DNA of 64,000 nucleotides from Mesorhizobium caraganae (GCF_016836705.1 NZ_JAFCGY010000009.1:113547-177546), one strand, 5' to 3'; counted from the stretch's first letter, positions 44,190 through 53,325 are shown. Program-made: numbers and translations. The notes: generated by a model not told the origin, from the letters alone.

Positions 44190-44336
44190 TCCGCATCGCC
44201 GCCGAGCAACAGCCGCCTGGCTCAATCCCCCGCCCTTGCGTTTGACATCGCTCTTGCCGCATCGTTATCTCTGACGCGATACGACGATCCGGCGATCGCC
44301 CCCCAATCACATCAGATCCCGCCCAAGGAGAAACCC

Positions 44337-45770
44337 ATGTCTCACAATCTGCAGTTCTATATCGATGGCGTGTGGGTCGATCCGGTCGTGCCCAACAGTT
44401 TCGACGTCATCGACCCCTCGAACGAAGATGCCTTCGCGCAGATTTCGCTCGGCTCCAAGGCCGATGTCGACAAGGCGGTAGCCGCCGCCAAGCGCGCCTT
44501 CGACACATTCGGCTTCACTTCGGCCGAAGAGCGCCTCGACATCCTCAACCGCGTCATCGAGATCTACAAGAAGCGCAGCGCCGATCTGGCGCTGGCTGTG
44601 TCACGCGAGATGGGCGCGCCGCGCCGGATGGCACTCGACAGCCAGGTCGGCGTCGGCCTGGCGCATCTGCAGAAGATGGCGCAAGTGCTGAAGTCTTTCG
44701 AATTCCGCCACGTCAAGGGCTCGTCCCTGATCGTCAAGGAACCGATCGGCGTCGTCGGCCTGATCACGCCATGGAACTGGCCGCTGAACCAGATCACCTG
44801 CAAGGTCGGTCCCGCGCTCGCCGCCGGCTGCACAATGGTGCTGAAGCCGTCTGAGATCGCGCCGCTCGACGCCATCATCTTTGCCGAAATCATCGACGAG
44901 GCCGGCGTGCCGAAGGGCGTCTTCAACCTCGTCAATGGCGACGGCCCGGGCGTTGGCCAGGCGCTGTCCAGCCACCCCGACATCGACATGATGTCGTTCA
45001 CCGGTTCGACCCGCGCCGGCATACTGGTCGCCAAGGCGGCCGCCGACACGGTCAAGCGCGTGCATCAGGAGCTCGGCGGCAAGTCGGCCAACATCCTGTT
45101 TCCCGATGTCGACCTGGAAAAGGCCGTCGCCAAGGGCGTCGCCGGTTGCTTCAGCAACTCAGGCCAGTCCTGCACCGCGCCGACCCGCATGTTCGTGCCG
45201 CGCGACCGCCACGACGAGGCTGCCGGCTATGCCAAAACGGCGGCGGAAAAGTTCACCGTCGGCCCGGCAGATGCGGCCGGCACCAAGCTCGGCCCGGTTG
45301 TCAGCCAGATCCAGTTCGACAAGATCCAGGACCTGATCCAGGCCGGCATAGACGAGGGTGCGACGCTGGTGGCGGGCGGGCCGGGGCGTCCGGCCGAGCT
45401 TAACCGTGGCTACTATGTCAGGCCGACGGTGTTCGCCGACGTCACGCCGGACATGCGCATCGCCAGGGAAGAAATCTTCGGGCCGGTGCTGGCGATCATG
45501 CCGTATGACACCGTGGAGGAGGCGATCGGCATCGCCAACGACACAGTCTATGGCCTGGCCTCCTACATCCAGGCCAAGGACATCCAGAAAGCCCGCGAAG
45601 TTGCCGCCCGCATGCGCACCGGCAATGTCTACATCAACTATCCGCAGTGGGATGCCGGCCTGCCCTTCGGCGGCTACAAGCAATCCGGCAACGGCCGCGA
45701 ATACGCTGAATACGGACTGGAGGATTTCCTCGAGATCAAGGGCATCGCGGGCTACGAGGCGGCGGAGTAG
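44337..45770 (+). CDS. NAD(P)-dependent aldehyde dehydrogenase
   Basis: The 477-residue protein has ITPWNWPLNQITCKVGPALA, the general-base Glu in HQELGGKSANIL (about 245), the catalytic Cys in SNSGQSCTAPTRM (about 279) and EEIFGPVLAIM. It oxidises an aldehyde to an acid; the substrate cannot be read from sequence. AAGGAG precedes the ATG. It is monocistronic by context, with a stem-loop after it. A decayed copy of its codons 400-430 region lies 500 bp downstream. Confidence 0.9.
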   Translation: MSHNLQFYIDGVWVDPVVPNSFDVIDPSNEDAFAQISLGSKADVDKAVAAAKRAFDTFGFTSAEERLDILNRVIEIYKKRSADLALAVSREMGAPRRMALDSQVGVGLAHLQKMAQVLKSFEFRHVKGSSLIVKEPIGVVGLITPWNWPLNQITCKVGPALAAGCTMVLKPSEIAPLDAIIFAEIIDEAGVPKGVFNLVNGDGPGVGQALSSHPDIDMMSFTGSTRAGILVAKAAADTVKRVHQELGGKSANILFPDVDLEKAVAKGVAGCFSNSGQSCTAPTRMFVPRDRHDEAAGYAKTAAEKFTVGPADAAGTKLGPVVSQIQFDKIQDLIQAGIDEGATLVAGGPGRPAELNRGYYVRPTVFADVTPDMRIAREEIFGPVLAIMPYDTVEEAIGIANDTVYGLASYIQAKDIQKAREVAARMRTGNVYINYPQWDAGLPFGGYKQSGNGREYAEYGLEDFLEIKGIAGYEAAE

Positions 45771-45812
45771 GGCAGGGAGACAAGGCCCTCGCTAGCTCCA
45801 ATGCAATCGAAG

Positions 45813-45834
45813 GGGCGCGGTCTCGGCCGCGCCC
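45813..45834 (+). terminator. stem-loop after the aldehyde dehydrogenase gene
   Basis: Stem GGGCGCGG (45813-45820) pairs with CCGCGCCC (45827-45834) around TCTCGG. It lies 43 nt after the stop codon. The following sequence has no T-run, so termination strength is uncertain. Confidence 0.5.
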
Positions 45835-45855
45835 TCGCTGGTCTCGTCAACCGGG

Positions 45856-46119
45856 TCACCGCCCTGAGACGGACCGCCGCTTGTCATAGCCGCGGTTTGT
45901 CTCGATTATGCCAACCATGGCGCGCGTAAACTCAACCATGCTGTTTGCCGTAATGGCTGCATCGTCGGGACTCTGGCCGACATGTTCGGCGGCTCCGCAA
46001 CATGACCGGCGGATGCTGTCGTAGTGCGTAACTCTCTCATCATCAGGCAACGCCGCCAAATTGAGGGCGCGACCGTGGATCATGCGCAATAGCTGCGCCA
46101 GTGCGGTTTCGACACTCAT
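45856..46119 (-). CDS. small hypothetical protein
   Basis: The 87-residue protein begins MSVETALAQLLRMIHGRALN and is mostly helical and polar, with two adjacent cysteines (RRSCCGAAEH). The ATG at 46119 has GGAG at 8 nt spacing, so I prefer it to longer in-frame starts. No family is recognised. It sits at the left edge of the gene-poor region, downstream of the ALDH stem-loop in convergent orientation. Confidence 0.55.
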   Translation of the reverse strand: MSVETALAQLLRMIHGRALNLAALPDDERVTHYDSIRRSCCGAAEHVGQSPDDAAITANSMVEFTRAMVGIIETNRGYDKRRSVSGR

Positions 46120-46287
46120 GCGTTTTACTCCGCATCGGTCGAGCGTCGCGGCACACAAATAGTGCCGGATCGTCGATCGGGAATTGGTCCCGATACGCAA
46201 AGGCTCGATCATACTTATTAATATATCGTTGAATGCTAATATGCATGGCCGTACCGATTGAGCGCGGAGACGTTGCGGGCAGATCGG

Positions 46288-46383
46288 CACCGCCAACGAC
46301 ACCGGGCTGGCCTCCTACATCCAGACCAAGGACATCCAGAAAGCCCGCGAAGTCGCCGCCCGCATGCGCACCGACAATGCTAT
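46288..46383 (+). pseudogene. fossil duplicate of an aldehyde dehydrogenase segment
   Basis: GCCTCCTACATCCAG, CAAGGACATCCAGAAAGCCC, GCGAAGT and GCCGCCCGCATGCGCACC repeat the ALDH gene at about 45534-45630 almost base for base. Nine bases (AGTCTATGG region) are reduced and a few substitutions are present. Sequence similarity stops on both sides, and no start or stop context remains. It is a short duplicated remnant, perhaps of a second ALDH copy. Confidence 0.8.
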
Positions 46384-46594
46384 TGGAATCTTCGCTTGTC
46401 TACCCGCTATTCGCGCTCAATACATAAGAGATTATTGACGCGCTAGTCGCGGCGGATTTTGAGATACTGGCTTGGCGTTGGTTAAGCTCGCGCTAATCTA
46501 TGTTAGAACCTGCCCGACCTTAGCCAGCCTGCAAGGCCAGGGACACCAGATGCCCGGCTGATGCCAGAAGCTGGCAGCAAAAAGCGGGCGTGCT
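46384..46594. other. intergenic stretch, no gene seen
   Basis: About 210 bp after the ALDH fossil are less GC-rich (AATACATAAGAGATTATTGA) and hold no supported gene. Together with the fossil, the gap between the genes at 46119 and 46595 is about 475 bp. Confidence 0.4.
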
Positions 46595-47098
46595 TCAGGA
46601 ATCCGTCCGCCGTGCGAAATGTTCGTACGTCACGCGCCAGGGGTCGCTCTCCGCGCGTCTCTCCTCGCCGATCCAGTGAAAGCTGTCGGCGGTGATCTCG
46701 GTGAACCGCCACCGGGCCTGCAGACCGCGCGAGTCAGCGCCGATCTGGACAATATCCTTGCCCTCGGCCCGCCCGATCTGGCGCGAATAGTCCTGGTTGA
46801 GCGGATCGCTCCAGATGATGTGCCAGCCACCGATCCCGGGGTCGAAGACGCGCAAGGTCGTGCCATACATGGTGGACGGGGAAGGGCGCCTGGGCCTGAT
46901 CCAGATGTCCTGAATGGCGCGGCCTTCCAGCACCCAGCCAAAGTGACATTCGCCGTCCATTTTCTGAACTGTGCCGTTGTTGCGGTGGTGGATCGTCTCC
47001 AAGTCCCAGCTGCCAATCAACCATCCATAGAGGTCCATGTCTTTCGCCCGGTCGGCTGGAGGACCTTCAGATCCGAGAGCGGTGAGAAACGTCGTCAT
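46595..47098 (-). CDS. hypothetical protein, DUF1579-like
   Basis: The 167-residue soluble protein reads YGWLIGSWDLETIHH, MDGECHFGWVLEGRAIQDIW, TTLRVFDPGIGGWHIIWSDP and ARWRFTEITADSFHWIGEER. This strand pattern suggests a lipocalin-like beta barrel as in DUF1579 proteins. No catalytic motif is visible. Start ATG 47098 begins MTTFLTAL; the upstream region to 47373 has no clear gene on the same strand. Confidence 0.65.
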   Translation of the reverse strand: MTTFLTALGSEGPPADRAKDMDLYGWLIGSWDLETIHHRNNGTVQKMDGECHFGWVLEGRAIQDIWIRPRRPSPSTMYGTTLRVFDPGIGGWHIIWSDPLNQDYSRQIGRAEGKDIVQIGADSRGLQARWRFTEITADSFHWIGEERRAESDPWRVTYEHFARRTDS

Positions 47099-47373
47099 GC
47101 TGGTCTCCGGGCAAGCCGCGCCAAGACGCTGGGGCTACAACCATTGCAGCGTTGAGGGTTCCGGGTCTTGGGAAAAATTGCTGCAATGCCGCGGCTGCCT
47201 TCCGCGTTCGCGCCATTCCAGGTCAATGCGCGAATGCTAATGTAGCGATGGCGGGTACCCCAATGCCCGCCTGGCCGGCGCCTCCTCGGGCAATCTCTTG
47301 GATGAGCGGCGCCGGCCGCCGGCTTGGGCGGCGACCAAATTCCTGCCGCAGGAATATCAGGCCAAGCAGGTGG

Positions 47374-47670
47374 TTATTGCTGGGCAGTTTTGGTAGGCAT
47401 TCCAATATCGGTCTGTATCCCCAGAACGTCCGCTGCCCAATCGCGCAGTTCCGGAGAAGCATCGCCCGATTTCATGATCGACACGGCTAGTGCTGCCATG
47501 TCTGCGGGCGGCTTTTTGGTGGAGGTCGCAAAGGCGAAATAACCGGCCATGATGGCGCATCCCACCGAAATGACCGGTGGGACGATCTGGAGTGTCGTCA
47601 AAGCTAATACGCGCCAGCGTCCGGATCGGCCGGGTGCTGAAACCTCATCCTCATCCACAAGGTCGACCAT
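47374..47670 (-). CDS. small membrane protein, hypothetical
   Basis: The 98-residue protein has an acidic start (MVDLVDEDE), one strong membrane helix (about 22-47; ALTTLQIVPPVISVGCAIM) and a short soluble tail with SGDASPELRDWAADVL. No family is recognised. The ATG at 47670 is preferred to one at 47700 because it begins at the charged N-terminus, though neither has a strong ribosome site. Confidence 0.5.
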   Translation of the reverse strand: MVDLVDEDEVSAPGRSGRWRVLALTTLQIVPPVISVGCAIMAGYFAFATSTKKPPADMAALAVSIMKSGDASPELRDWAADVLGIQTDIGMPTKTAQQ

Positions 47671-47776
47671 GCTGCTCTGTCCAAAAGCCGCGAGACACAA
47701 TCCGTAAGGGTGAGCTACATTAGTTAAAATGCAGATAAATCCTGTTACGGAATCCTATTGCTGATGAGCAGCTGTC

Positions 47777-48409
47777 CTAGTCGGTCTCTCCGGACGGCGC
47801 TTCATCTTGCCAGCCGGCCAGCTCCGGCAGGTCGTCGAGCCAGCTCTTCTCCGTCATCGACGCTTGGCCGGCCGGAGGTGCGGCCTCTGTGGCGTTTTGA
47901 ATGAGCCAGTCCATCCACTTGCGATAGGCGGCAGGAGCCAGCTCGGGCGGCAGCACCTTGGCCTTGGCCAGCATGCGTTTGCGGAAGCTGACTTGCCTGC
48001 GCAGCTTGGTCGTCGTGAACTTGATGACCTTGCCCTGGTATTCAACCGTCCAGCGCCCATCGCCGTGGCTGGCGAGCCTGTCGATGGCGAAACCGGCATC
48101 GACCGGCCTGTCGCGCCACGGAAGCTCGATGGCATTTCTCCTCAGATCGAGTGCCCACCGCCTGTAGTCAGCCCCTGCGCGCTGGGGCGGCAGCACACCG
48201 GCCTGTTCGAGGATTTTCCTGCGAAAGGTCGGCTGCTTCTTGATCTGGCCTGTCGTCAGCTCGATGCGATGCCCGCGAAATTCGACGTGCCAGCGGATCC
48301 TGCCATTGCCGACATACTTCACCAGCCTGTCGATGACGAACTCCTCATCGGATAGCGTCACGCAGCCTTGGCCGATGCTTTCGAGAATGTACTGGCTATC
48401 GGTGGGCAT
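47777..48409 (-). CDS. hypothetical protein with two copies of one domain
   Basis: The 210-residue protein contains an internal duplication. Residues about 21-93 (FVIDRLV.. RIRWHVEFRGHRIELTT .. FRRKILEQAGVLPP .. YRRWALDLRRNA) align with about 104-173 (FAIDRLA .. GRWTVEYQGKVIKFTT .. FRKRMLAKAKVLPP .. YRKWMDWLIQNA). Each unit looks like a small beta-sheet plus basic helices. The FR-K-L-GVLPP pattern loosely recalls a domain seen in some phage or plasmid primase-helicase proteins, but I cannot confirm this. The C-terminal 35 residues are acidic. Confidence 0.7.
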   Translation of the reverse strand: MPTDSQYILESIGQGCVTLSDEEFVIDRLVKYVGNGRIRWHVEFRGHRIELTTGQIKKQPTFRRKILEQAGVLPPQRAGADYRRWALDLRRNAIELPWRDRPVDAGFAIDRLASHGDGRWTVEYQGKVIKFTTTKLRRQVSFRKRMLAKAKVLPPELAPAAYRKWMDWLIQNATEAAPPAGQASMTEKSWLDDLPELAGWQDEAPSGETD

Positions 48410-48592
48410 GACGCGACCTTGGGCAGGAACCTTTGACGAAGCTTAGCCAGTACCACAAACCAGCCAATCTTTTCGCTCCGGGAATCTCGCCCCGAGCGGC
48501 CGGTTTGCGGCTGCCCGTCTGTGACACACCTCATTGACGCACCGTTTCGCCCGGTGCTGTAATCGGGCACGAAGAGCCTTGATCGCGACCCC

Positions 48593-49741
48593 ATGAACGA
48601 CACCAGCGCGAACAGCAAAGAGGTCGACGCCACCGCGACGCGGGCCTTCGGCATTGAAAAATATCTGTTCAAGAAGATCCCCTGGGCGCTGGGTTTCATG
48701 GCTCTTGCCATCTTGGTCCTGTTTCTCGCGCGCGGCGGTGACAGCAGCGACGACAGCGAGGCGAGGGTGGTCGCATTGTTCATCATCTTTGCCAGCCTCG
48801 CCTACATCGGCTTCGCCTTTCATCGTCGCAACAGCCCGCGAAAGCCGATGCTCGGGCTGTCTCCCTCCGGCATCCTGTTCCGTATCGCGAAGAACAAGGA
48901 ACTCCACATTCCGTGGAGCGAGATCCACGGTCTCGAACTGATAGACATCAGGGGGGCGAAGGGTCATATCTTCCGCGACGTGACGGCCGCGCTTGTGTCG
49001 CGGGAATTTTTCGACGCCAACAATCCGGTCAAATCGTGGTGGTGGCGGAGTCCCGGTTGGGACGTCCACTTCGTTCCCAGGGACGAGATGGTGCAAGTCG
49101 CCTTCCACCACGACCTGCTGACCGTAACGGCCGACGAGTTGTGGCAGGAAATAGAGACGCGCTGGCGCGTATTCAGCGGCAGCCCGTCGGCGCCGCTGCT
49201 GGCGACGCCGCGCGTGGTCAGGGAGCGCGGCTGGATTTTCGGCTGGAAGCCGACACCGCCGCAGCAGCGCGCCGGTGCCGCCATGCTGGCCGTCGCGGCG
49301 GTGGCGATGACCTATTTCTGGCAATATCTGCACGCCTGGATCACCTTTCCCGATTTCAACGGGGATACCGGCACGTATTATCTAAGCCAGGCATTCGACC
49401 AGACCGGCGTTTATGCACGCCTCCCCGGCAAGGGCGTGGTTGTCCTGCGCCGTAGCGATTTTTCCGGGATCGGCGTGACGCGCTGCCGCAGCGATATCGA
49501 GCGCGATCCGGCGCGCAGCGGCCTGACGCCAGCATACACCGCGTTCGCCATCTGCTCGACGGAAATGCCGCACGTGTCTGGCATAGCGGTTCGAACCATC
49601 TTCAAGCTCGCCGGGCGGACGTTCACGTCGAAGGACTGGCAGGACAAGCCGGTCGGATACAGCGCGATCTGGCCGGTGGAAATGAGCGTCGAGGAGGTCA
49701 GCGCCAGGCTTTGCGAGCTCGGTGTCTGCGCAGACGCTTGA
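48593..49741 (+). CDS. hypothetical membrane protein
   Basis: The 382-residue protein has two N-terminal helices (about 30-48 and 58-76), a cytoplasmic-type domain with LSPSGILFRIAKNKELHIPW (PH-like in style), a third helix near 225-250 and a C-terminal soluble part with several cysteines (TRCRSDIERD, AICSTEMPH, LCELGVCADA). No function is recognised. Start ATG 48593 lies in the 183-bp gap from the divergent two-domain gene. Confidence 0.65.
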   Translation: MNDTSANSKEVDATATRAFGIEKYLFKKIPWALGFMALAILVLFLARGGDSSDDSEARVVALFIIFASLAYIGFAFHRRNSPRKPMLGLSPSGILFRIAKNKELHIPWSEIHGLELIDIRGAKGHIFRDVTAALVSREFFDANNPVKSWWWRSPGWDVHFVPRDEMVQVAFHHDLLTVTADELWQEIETRWRVFSGSPSAPLLATPRVVRERGWIFGWKPTPPQQRAGAAMLAVAAVAMTYFWQYLHAWITFPDFNGDTGTYYLSQAFDQTGVYARLPGKGVVVLRRSDFSGIGVTRCRSDIERDPARSGLTPAYTAFAICSTEMPHVSGIAVRTIFKLAGRTFTSKDWQDKPVGYSAIWPVEMSVEEVSARLCELGVCADA

Positions 49742-49858
49742 GCGCCGCAAAACTCATTGGCGTTAGGGTTTTGACCACGTTGATAGTCCGGTGTGGAAGT
49801 GCGGTAACGCCGCGCTGCCGCCGGACCTGCAACCAGCCTAAGTCAACGGTTCAATGTT

Positions 49859-50389
49859 CTATGATCCCAGGAGCCGAACGCTGCTATCGCGACGCAGTTC
49901 GGAATCGGCGCGGTCGACGCCTTCAACCGTGATCGCGATTGTCCCGTTCTCAATTCTTGCGATCCATCCCTTCGCCTTCATGTACCAGAGATGGAACTCG
50001 AGATGCTCTCGCGGACAGCCCAATAACCGTTCGATTTCGACGTCGCCAATGCCGGGGTTGCTGACATCCTGGCGGCGCTTCACATAGAGCAGAGAAAGCA
50101 GTTTGGCCTGGACCACAGCGTCCTTCTGAATGCCTTTGCCGTCGCTTGCTTCCTCGGCCAATTGAAGGCGCAGACCGGCATGCTCTCGATAGGAGATGTC
50201 GTATTGGGCGCGCTTGACCGGATCTTTCAGGACATTGTGTGCTTCTACGATTTCACTGAAGCGGGCTTCATTTCCGGTTTGCTGATTGTCGGGATGATAG
50301 CGCATCGCAAAATAGCGAAATATTCGCTCAAGCGTCTCCGAGTTGGCGTTGGGGCTGATTTCCAAGAGTTCGTAGTAATCGACGAACAA
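49859..50389 (-). CDS. J-domain protein with C-terminal winged-helix-like region
   Basis: The 176-residue protein starts with a J domain (FVDYYELLEISPNANSE; HPD at about 32-34 in AMRYHPDNQQ; KDPVKRAQYD), which stimulates DnaK ATPase. It lacks the G/F and zinc regions of DnaJ. The C-terminal part (about 95-165; DVEIERLLGCPREHLEFHLW, GWIARIENGTIAITVEGVD) resembles a winged helix with a wing strand. The TTG start at 50389 has GGGAG 7 nt upstream. It may recruit DnaK to a specific target. Confidence 0.78.
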   Translation of the reverse strand: MFVDYYELLEISPNANSETLERIFRYFAMRYHPDNQQTGNEARFSEIVEAHNVLKDPVKRAQYDISYREHAGLRLQLAEEASDGKGIQKDAVVQAKLLSLLYVKRRQDVSNPGIGDVEIERLLGCPREHLEFHLWYMKAKGWIARIENGTIAITVEGVDRADSELRRDSSVRLLGS

Positions 50390-51666
50390 TGCGCTGCTCC
50401 CTCAAACATCGCCCCCGAAAAGCCAAGAGCCTGGGCCGCCTTATTCCCGTGCCATGGTGAAGATTCTGGCGCGGCTCGCCGCTTAGTCAAGGGGTTGCTA
50501 ATGTAGACAATATGCGGTGACCCACCAAGCGGCCCGACAGAGTCCGTTGGGGTGAATTCGACTTACCGCCGGGCCTAACCGACTCGGGGCTGGCGAGCCG
50601 GCTAATGCCACCCTAGTATTAGCAACTCCGCAACAGAACCCGGCGCGGACGTTTTCCCCAGATCAGATCACCTTGCTTTCACGCAGTCCCATTTCGGGAA
50701 ATAATTACTGGCATGAGTCTTGCTGCACGAGCTTGCCGGCTGACCCCGGTCCTGATCGCGTATTCTGATCAGGTTGTAGGCTCGCCGGGCTTGAGGCTGT
50801 TGGGGTCTTCGCTCGGCGAGTTTGCCATAGCTTCACTCGTGTCACGCATGTCGATGTCGACTCTTTGGCACGCCGTATGAAATGCGAGAACGGCGAGGAC
50901 CACGGCTCGCTAGACGTCGAAGCGTTTGCCCCTACAGGGCGCGAGGCAGTCGGACTGCGCATCCGCCGTCTGGTTGCAATCAAGATCAACCGTGATCCGA
51001 TTTGGCGAGACGATCCAGCGTAGGAGAACAGCAATGGCTAGTCTGGGGCCGGCGCCCTCCTTTCGACACTGAACAAACCAGAGGGCGCCGAGCCTTATAG
51101 CGACGGCGCTTTGAGGGAAGCGCGCCGAGTAGTGAGTATACCGCTCTCGCTGGAGTTGTGGGAATACAGTCTTTTGGACGATGGTCCGCAGCGAACGCCG
51201 GTGAAGATGGCCGGCGCCGCAAGGGCGCTTGTTGGGGTGCCTTAGGCGGGGGGCGCCGGCCATGGCGGAAAATGGGGTCCGCCGCGAAGATAGTCTAACA
51301 GACGGGCCGCCGTTGCATATGGTGTGATCGCGGAAGAGACTGTGCCGTTCGGGAGCGCGCCGCCGGCCCGACGCGTCTTGTAGCAGGGCGGCCCAGCGGC
51401 ATGGTCTAGGGGACTTGTGGCGGCTGCCGCTGGGCCTGACCAGTCTGGCTTGAACGAGGCGCGGTGCTGGCTGACTTAAGAATGAGCGCAAGCTACTTTG
51501 AAGGCAATCGGCGTCGTCTCATACGTTCGCTTCTGCAGCCTCAGCCAATTTGCTTAGTTGCGACCTGCGGCCGATCTAAATCCTGCGGACCGCCCGCTTA
51601 GAAAATGGCCGGCGCCTGCTTGGGAGGTCGCCTGATCAAAGGACCCAAGCCGGCCGCCTGGCAGGC
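50390..51666. other. 1.3-kb region without a supported gene
   Basis: Neither strand shows a frame with a ribosome site and protein-like composition. An open plus frame near 50780-51022 (LARRMKCENGED ... RLVAIKINRDPIWRDDPA) has no start and could be a relic. GC content by eye is lower than in flanking housekeeping regions. The stretch looks like decayed accessory DNA. Confidence 0.5.
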
Positions 51667-51870
51667 CTATTGCGCCCTCTGTCTCTTGGCTTGTGCGGCA
51701 ATAGCGCAGAGGAAAGCCAATGCGCCAGCGTCGCATGCCGTCCTCGATGGTCCTTTGGCAAAAAGCACGGCGTCCGCAATTGGGATCGTAAGGCCGTACT
51801 TTTGGGCGAAAGAGGTGATTTCGTACGGCTGATCTTCAGATGGATGGCGGATGTCGAATTCGAAATCCAT
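51667..51870 (-). CDS. small protein, DUF3606-like
   Basis: The 67-residue protein reads YEITSFAQKYGLTIPIADAV, LFAKGPSRTACDAGALAFLC, a compact helical pattern like small rhizobial proteins of the DUF3606 type. The ATG at 51870 has GGAGG 9 nt upstream, which strongly supports translation. Function is unknown. Confidence 0.65.
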   Translation of the reverse strand: MDFEFDIRHPSEDQPYEITSFAQKYGLTIPIADAVLFAKGPSRTACDAGALAFLCAIAAQAKRQRAQ

Positions 51871-52068
51871 TATCTAGTTCCTCCCAGTTCGCGACCCTTC
51901 CACTCCTTGGCTCGATGCAAAATTAAACTACCGACGCGTCGCGCGAGTCCAGCAATTGGAAATTGTGTAAAACGATACACTTTCAGTCGCGCCAACATTG
52001 GCTTGCCAGCGCCTTCGAGATCAGGAATATAATCCTCCGGTGCGGCGACCCCTCCAACGGAGTTCGCC

Positions 52069-52371
52069 ATGCCCCACAAGATGCTCGCCGATACCCTGGC
52101 CGCCCGCGAATCCATCTCTGTGAACTGCGGGCATCCGATATGCTGCAGATCGACAAAGCTCGACATCCAGGCGCTGATCGGCCGCCTCGGGCCGGATCAT
52201 GGTTCCATGCATTGGGATCTGTTCCACCTGTTCGGATGCTCGGATTGCAAGGCCGCAGGCCGCGATCGCCGGCCGGTGTTCTTCACCTGCATTCCCGATT
52301 GTGAGGGCCTTGGCGCGCAGCCGCGACTGGAAGCCGACGTTCGATCGCTGACCTGGCGGCCCAAAAAATGA
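52069..52371 (+). CDS. small cysteine-rich hypothetical protein
   Basis: The 100-residue protein has cysteines in NCGHPICCRST, FGCSDCKAA, FFTCIPDCEG, a spacing compatible with a zinc-ribbon or similar metal-binding fold, plus MHWDLFHLF. The ATG at 52069 follows CGGAG. No family name is certain. It stands alone between gene-free stretches. Confidence 0.6.
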   Translation: MPHKMLADTLAARESISVNCGHPICCRSTKLDIQALIGRLGPDHGSMHWDLFHLFGCSDCKAAGRDRRPVFFTCIPDCEGLGAQPRLEADVRSLTWRPKK

Positions 52372-52693
52372 TCAAGGAAGCATTCCATGGCCCGGCGTTC
52401 CTACCTCAAACTGATGGGGACCAAGGTCTCAGACTTACTAGTGCAAAGGCCTAATCGGCCCTGTTCGGTTCCGGCAATGTCCATTGGACGTTCCGTATTT
52501 TAGCGATTGCGCATAATGGTCATCGCCCCAGGAGGCCTGCAACCTACCTCATTGGACCATCTTGCATTCCAGATTCGGCGTTGCACTCTCCATCGGTTGC
52601 GGTCCGCTTCAGGGGAAACGCTCAAAGCCCATGGTTGACCAGGGAGAGGTGACCAGGATTGTTCAAGAAACAAGTGTGCTTCCGCCTTGAAGA
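52372..52693. other. intergenic stretch, no gene supported
   Basis: A 38-codon plus frame at 52387-52503 (MARRSYLKLMGTKV...) lacks convincing support. The rest shows no coding signal on either strand. Confidence 0.4.
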
Positions 52694-52719
52694 GGCCCGC
52701 CACCGTTAGGCGGCGGGCC
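52694..52719. terminator. hairpin upstream of a membrane-protein gene
   Basis: GGCCCGCC (52694-52701) pairs with GGCGGGCC (52712-52719) around a 10-nt loop. No T-run follows on either strand. It lies 18 nt upstream of the TTG start at 52738, so it could terminate an upstream transcript or act as a 5'-leader structure. Confidence 0.4.
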
Positions 52720-52737
52720 AAATACAGGAGAACGAAC

Positions 52738-53235
52738 TTGGACATCTTAATAGCGCTTGCCGCACTGGCCATGTCTCTGCTTGCTCTCGGTATGTCCTTC
52801 TATTTCTGGAAGCGCCAGTTTCGCCCGATCGTAACGGCTGCAGTTAAAACTCATAGCGGCGGGAACAATGAGATCGCCTATAAGCTCGTCGTGCTGAATT
52901 CCGGATCAATTCCCGCGACAAATATCCGCCTGATCGTGTACGACCGGGCGGGGCTCAAAGCGGCGCTTGGAGCCGGTGCCAGTGAGGATAACCAAAATCG
53001 GTGGCTGGCGTGTTTCCATGAATCAACGGAAATTCCGCTCCTCCAAAACGGCGACAAGACGTCATGCTCATTTGGGATGACGCACATGGATCCGCAGCAA
53101 AGCTTCTGGAAACCGCAGGCGATGTTTCCGATCCGCATCGTGTATCATGACTGGTTCGGCGCCAAGTACGATTCGGACCCACTTAACATGTTGCAGATTG
53201 CCGACTCCGACCGCTTCACCGCTCCCCGCCGGTGA
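52738..53235 (+). CDS. hypothetical single-pass membrane protein
   Basis: The 165-residue protein begins at TTG 52738, chosen because AGGAG lies 7 nt upstream. Residues 2-24 form a membrane helix (ILIALAALAMSLLALGMSFY). The remainder looks like an exported beta-sandwich (IAYKLVVLNSGSIPATNIRL, FPIRIVYHDWFGAKY) as seen in other stand-alone membrane-anchored domains. Function is unknown. Confidence 0.6.
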   Translation: MDILIALAALAMSLLALGMSFYFWKRQFRPIVTAAVKTHSGGNNEIAYKLVVLNSGSIPATNIRLIVYDRAGLKAALGAGASEDNQNRWLACFHESTEIPLLQNGDKTSCSFGMTHMDPQQSFWKPQAMFPIRIVYHDWFGAKYDSDPLNMLQIADSDRFTAPRR

Positions 53236-53325
53236 AAAGTCGTCACCAAATCGCTGGAGATGGCCAAGGAGATCGGCGACAAGGCGCGGTTCGAGGAGAT
53301 CACGCCGAAGGTGAAGAAGGGCTAG
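53236..53325 (+). pseudogene. 3' gene fragment
   Basis: In frame directly after the preceding stop, the sequence reads KVVTKSLEMAKEIGDKAR, FEEITPKVKKG and TAG (53323-53325). It has strong coding character and a protein-like C-terminus but no start. It looks like the tail of a gene whose 5' part is lost. On the minus strand, the same CTAG begins another short open tail (WRYRQRDMIGMVACFLMAVL, to about 53440), also without a start. Confidence 0.4.

Noticed and set aside
46420..46445. AAGAGATTATTGACGCG resembling the end of the GNAT gene (AAGAGATTGACGCG at 43404-43417)
   Set aside because: Too short and interrupted to call a second duplication; chance similarity is possible.
50714..51022. Possible gene in the 1.3-kb empty stretch (frames around LARRMKCENGED)
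   Set aside because: No start codon with a ribosome site, no recognisable motif, and open length within chance for this GC content.
52387..52503. 38-codon plus frame MARRSYLKLMGTKV...
   Set aside because: Only a short frame with no clear ribosome site or similarity.
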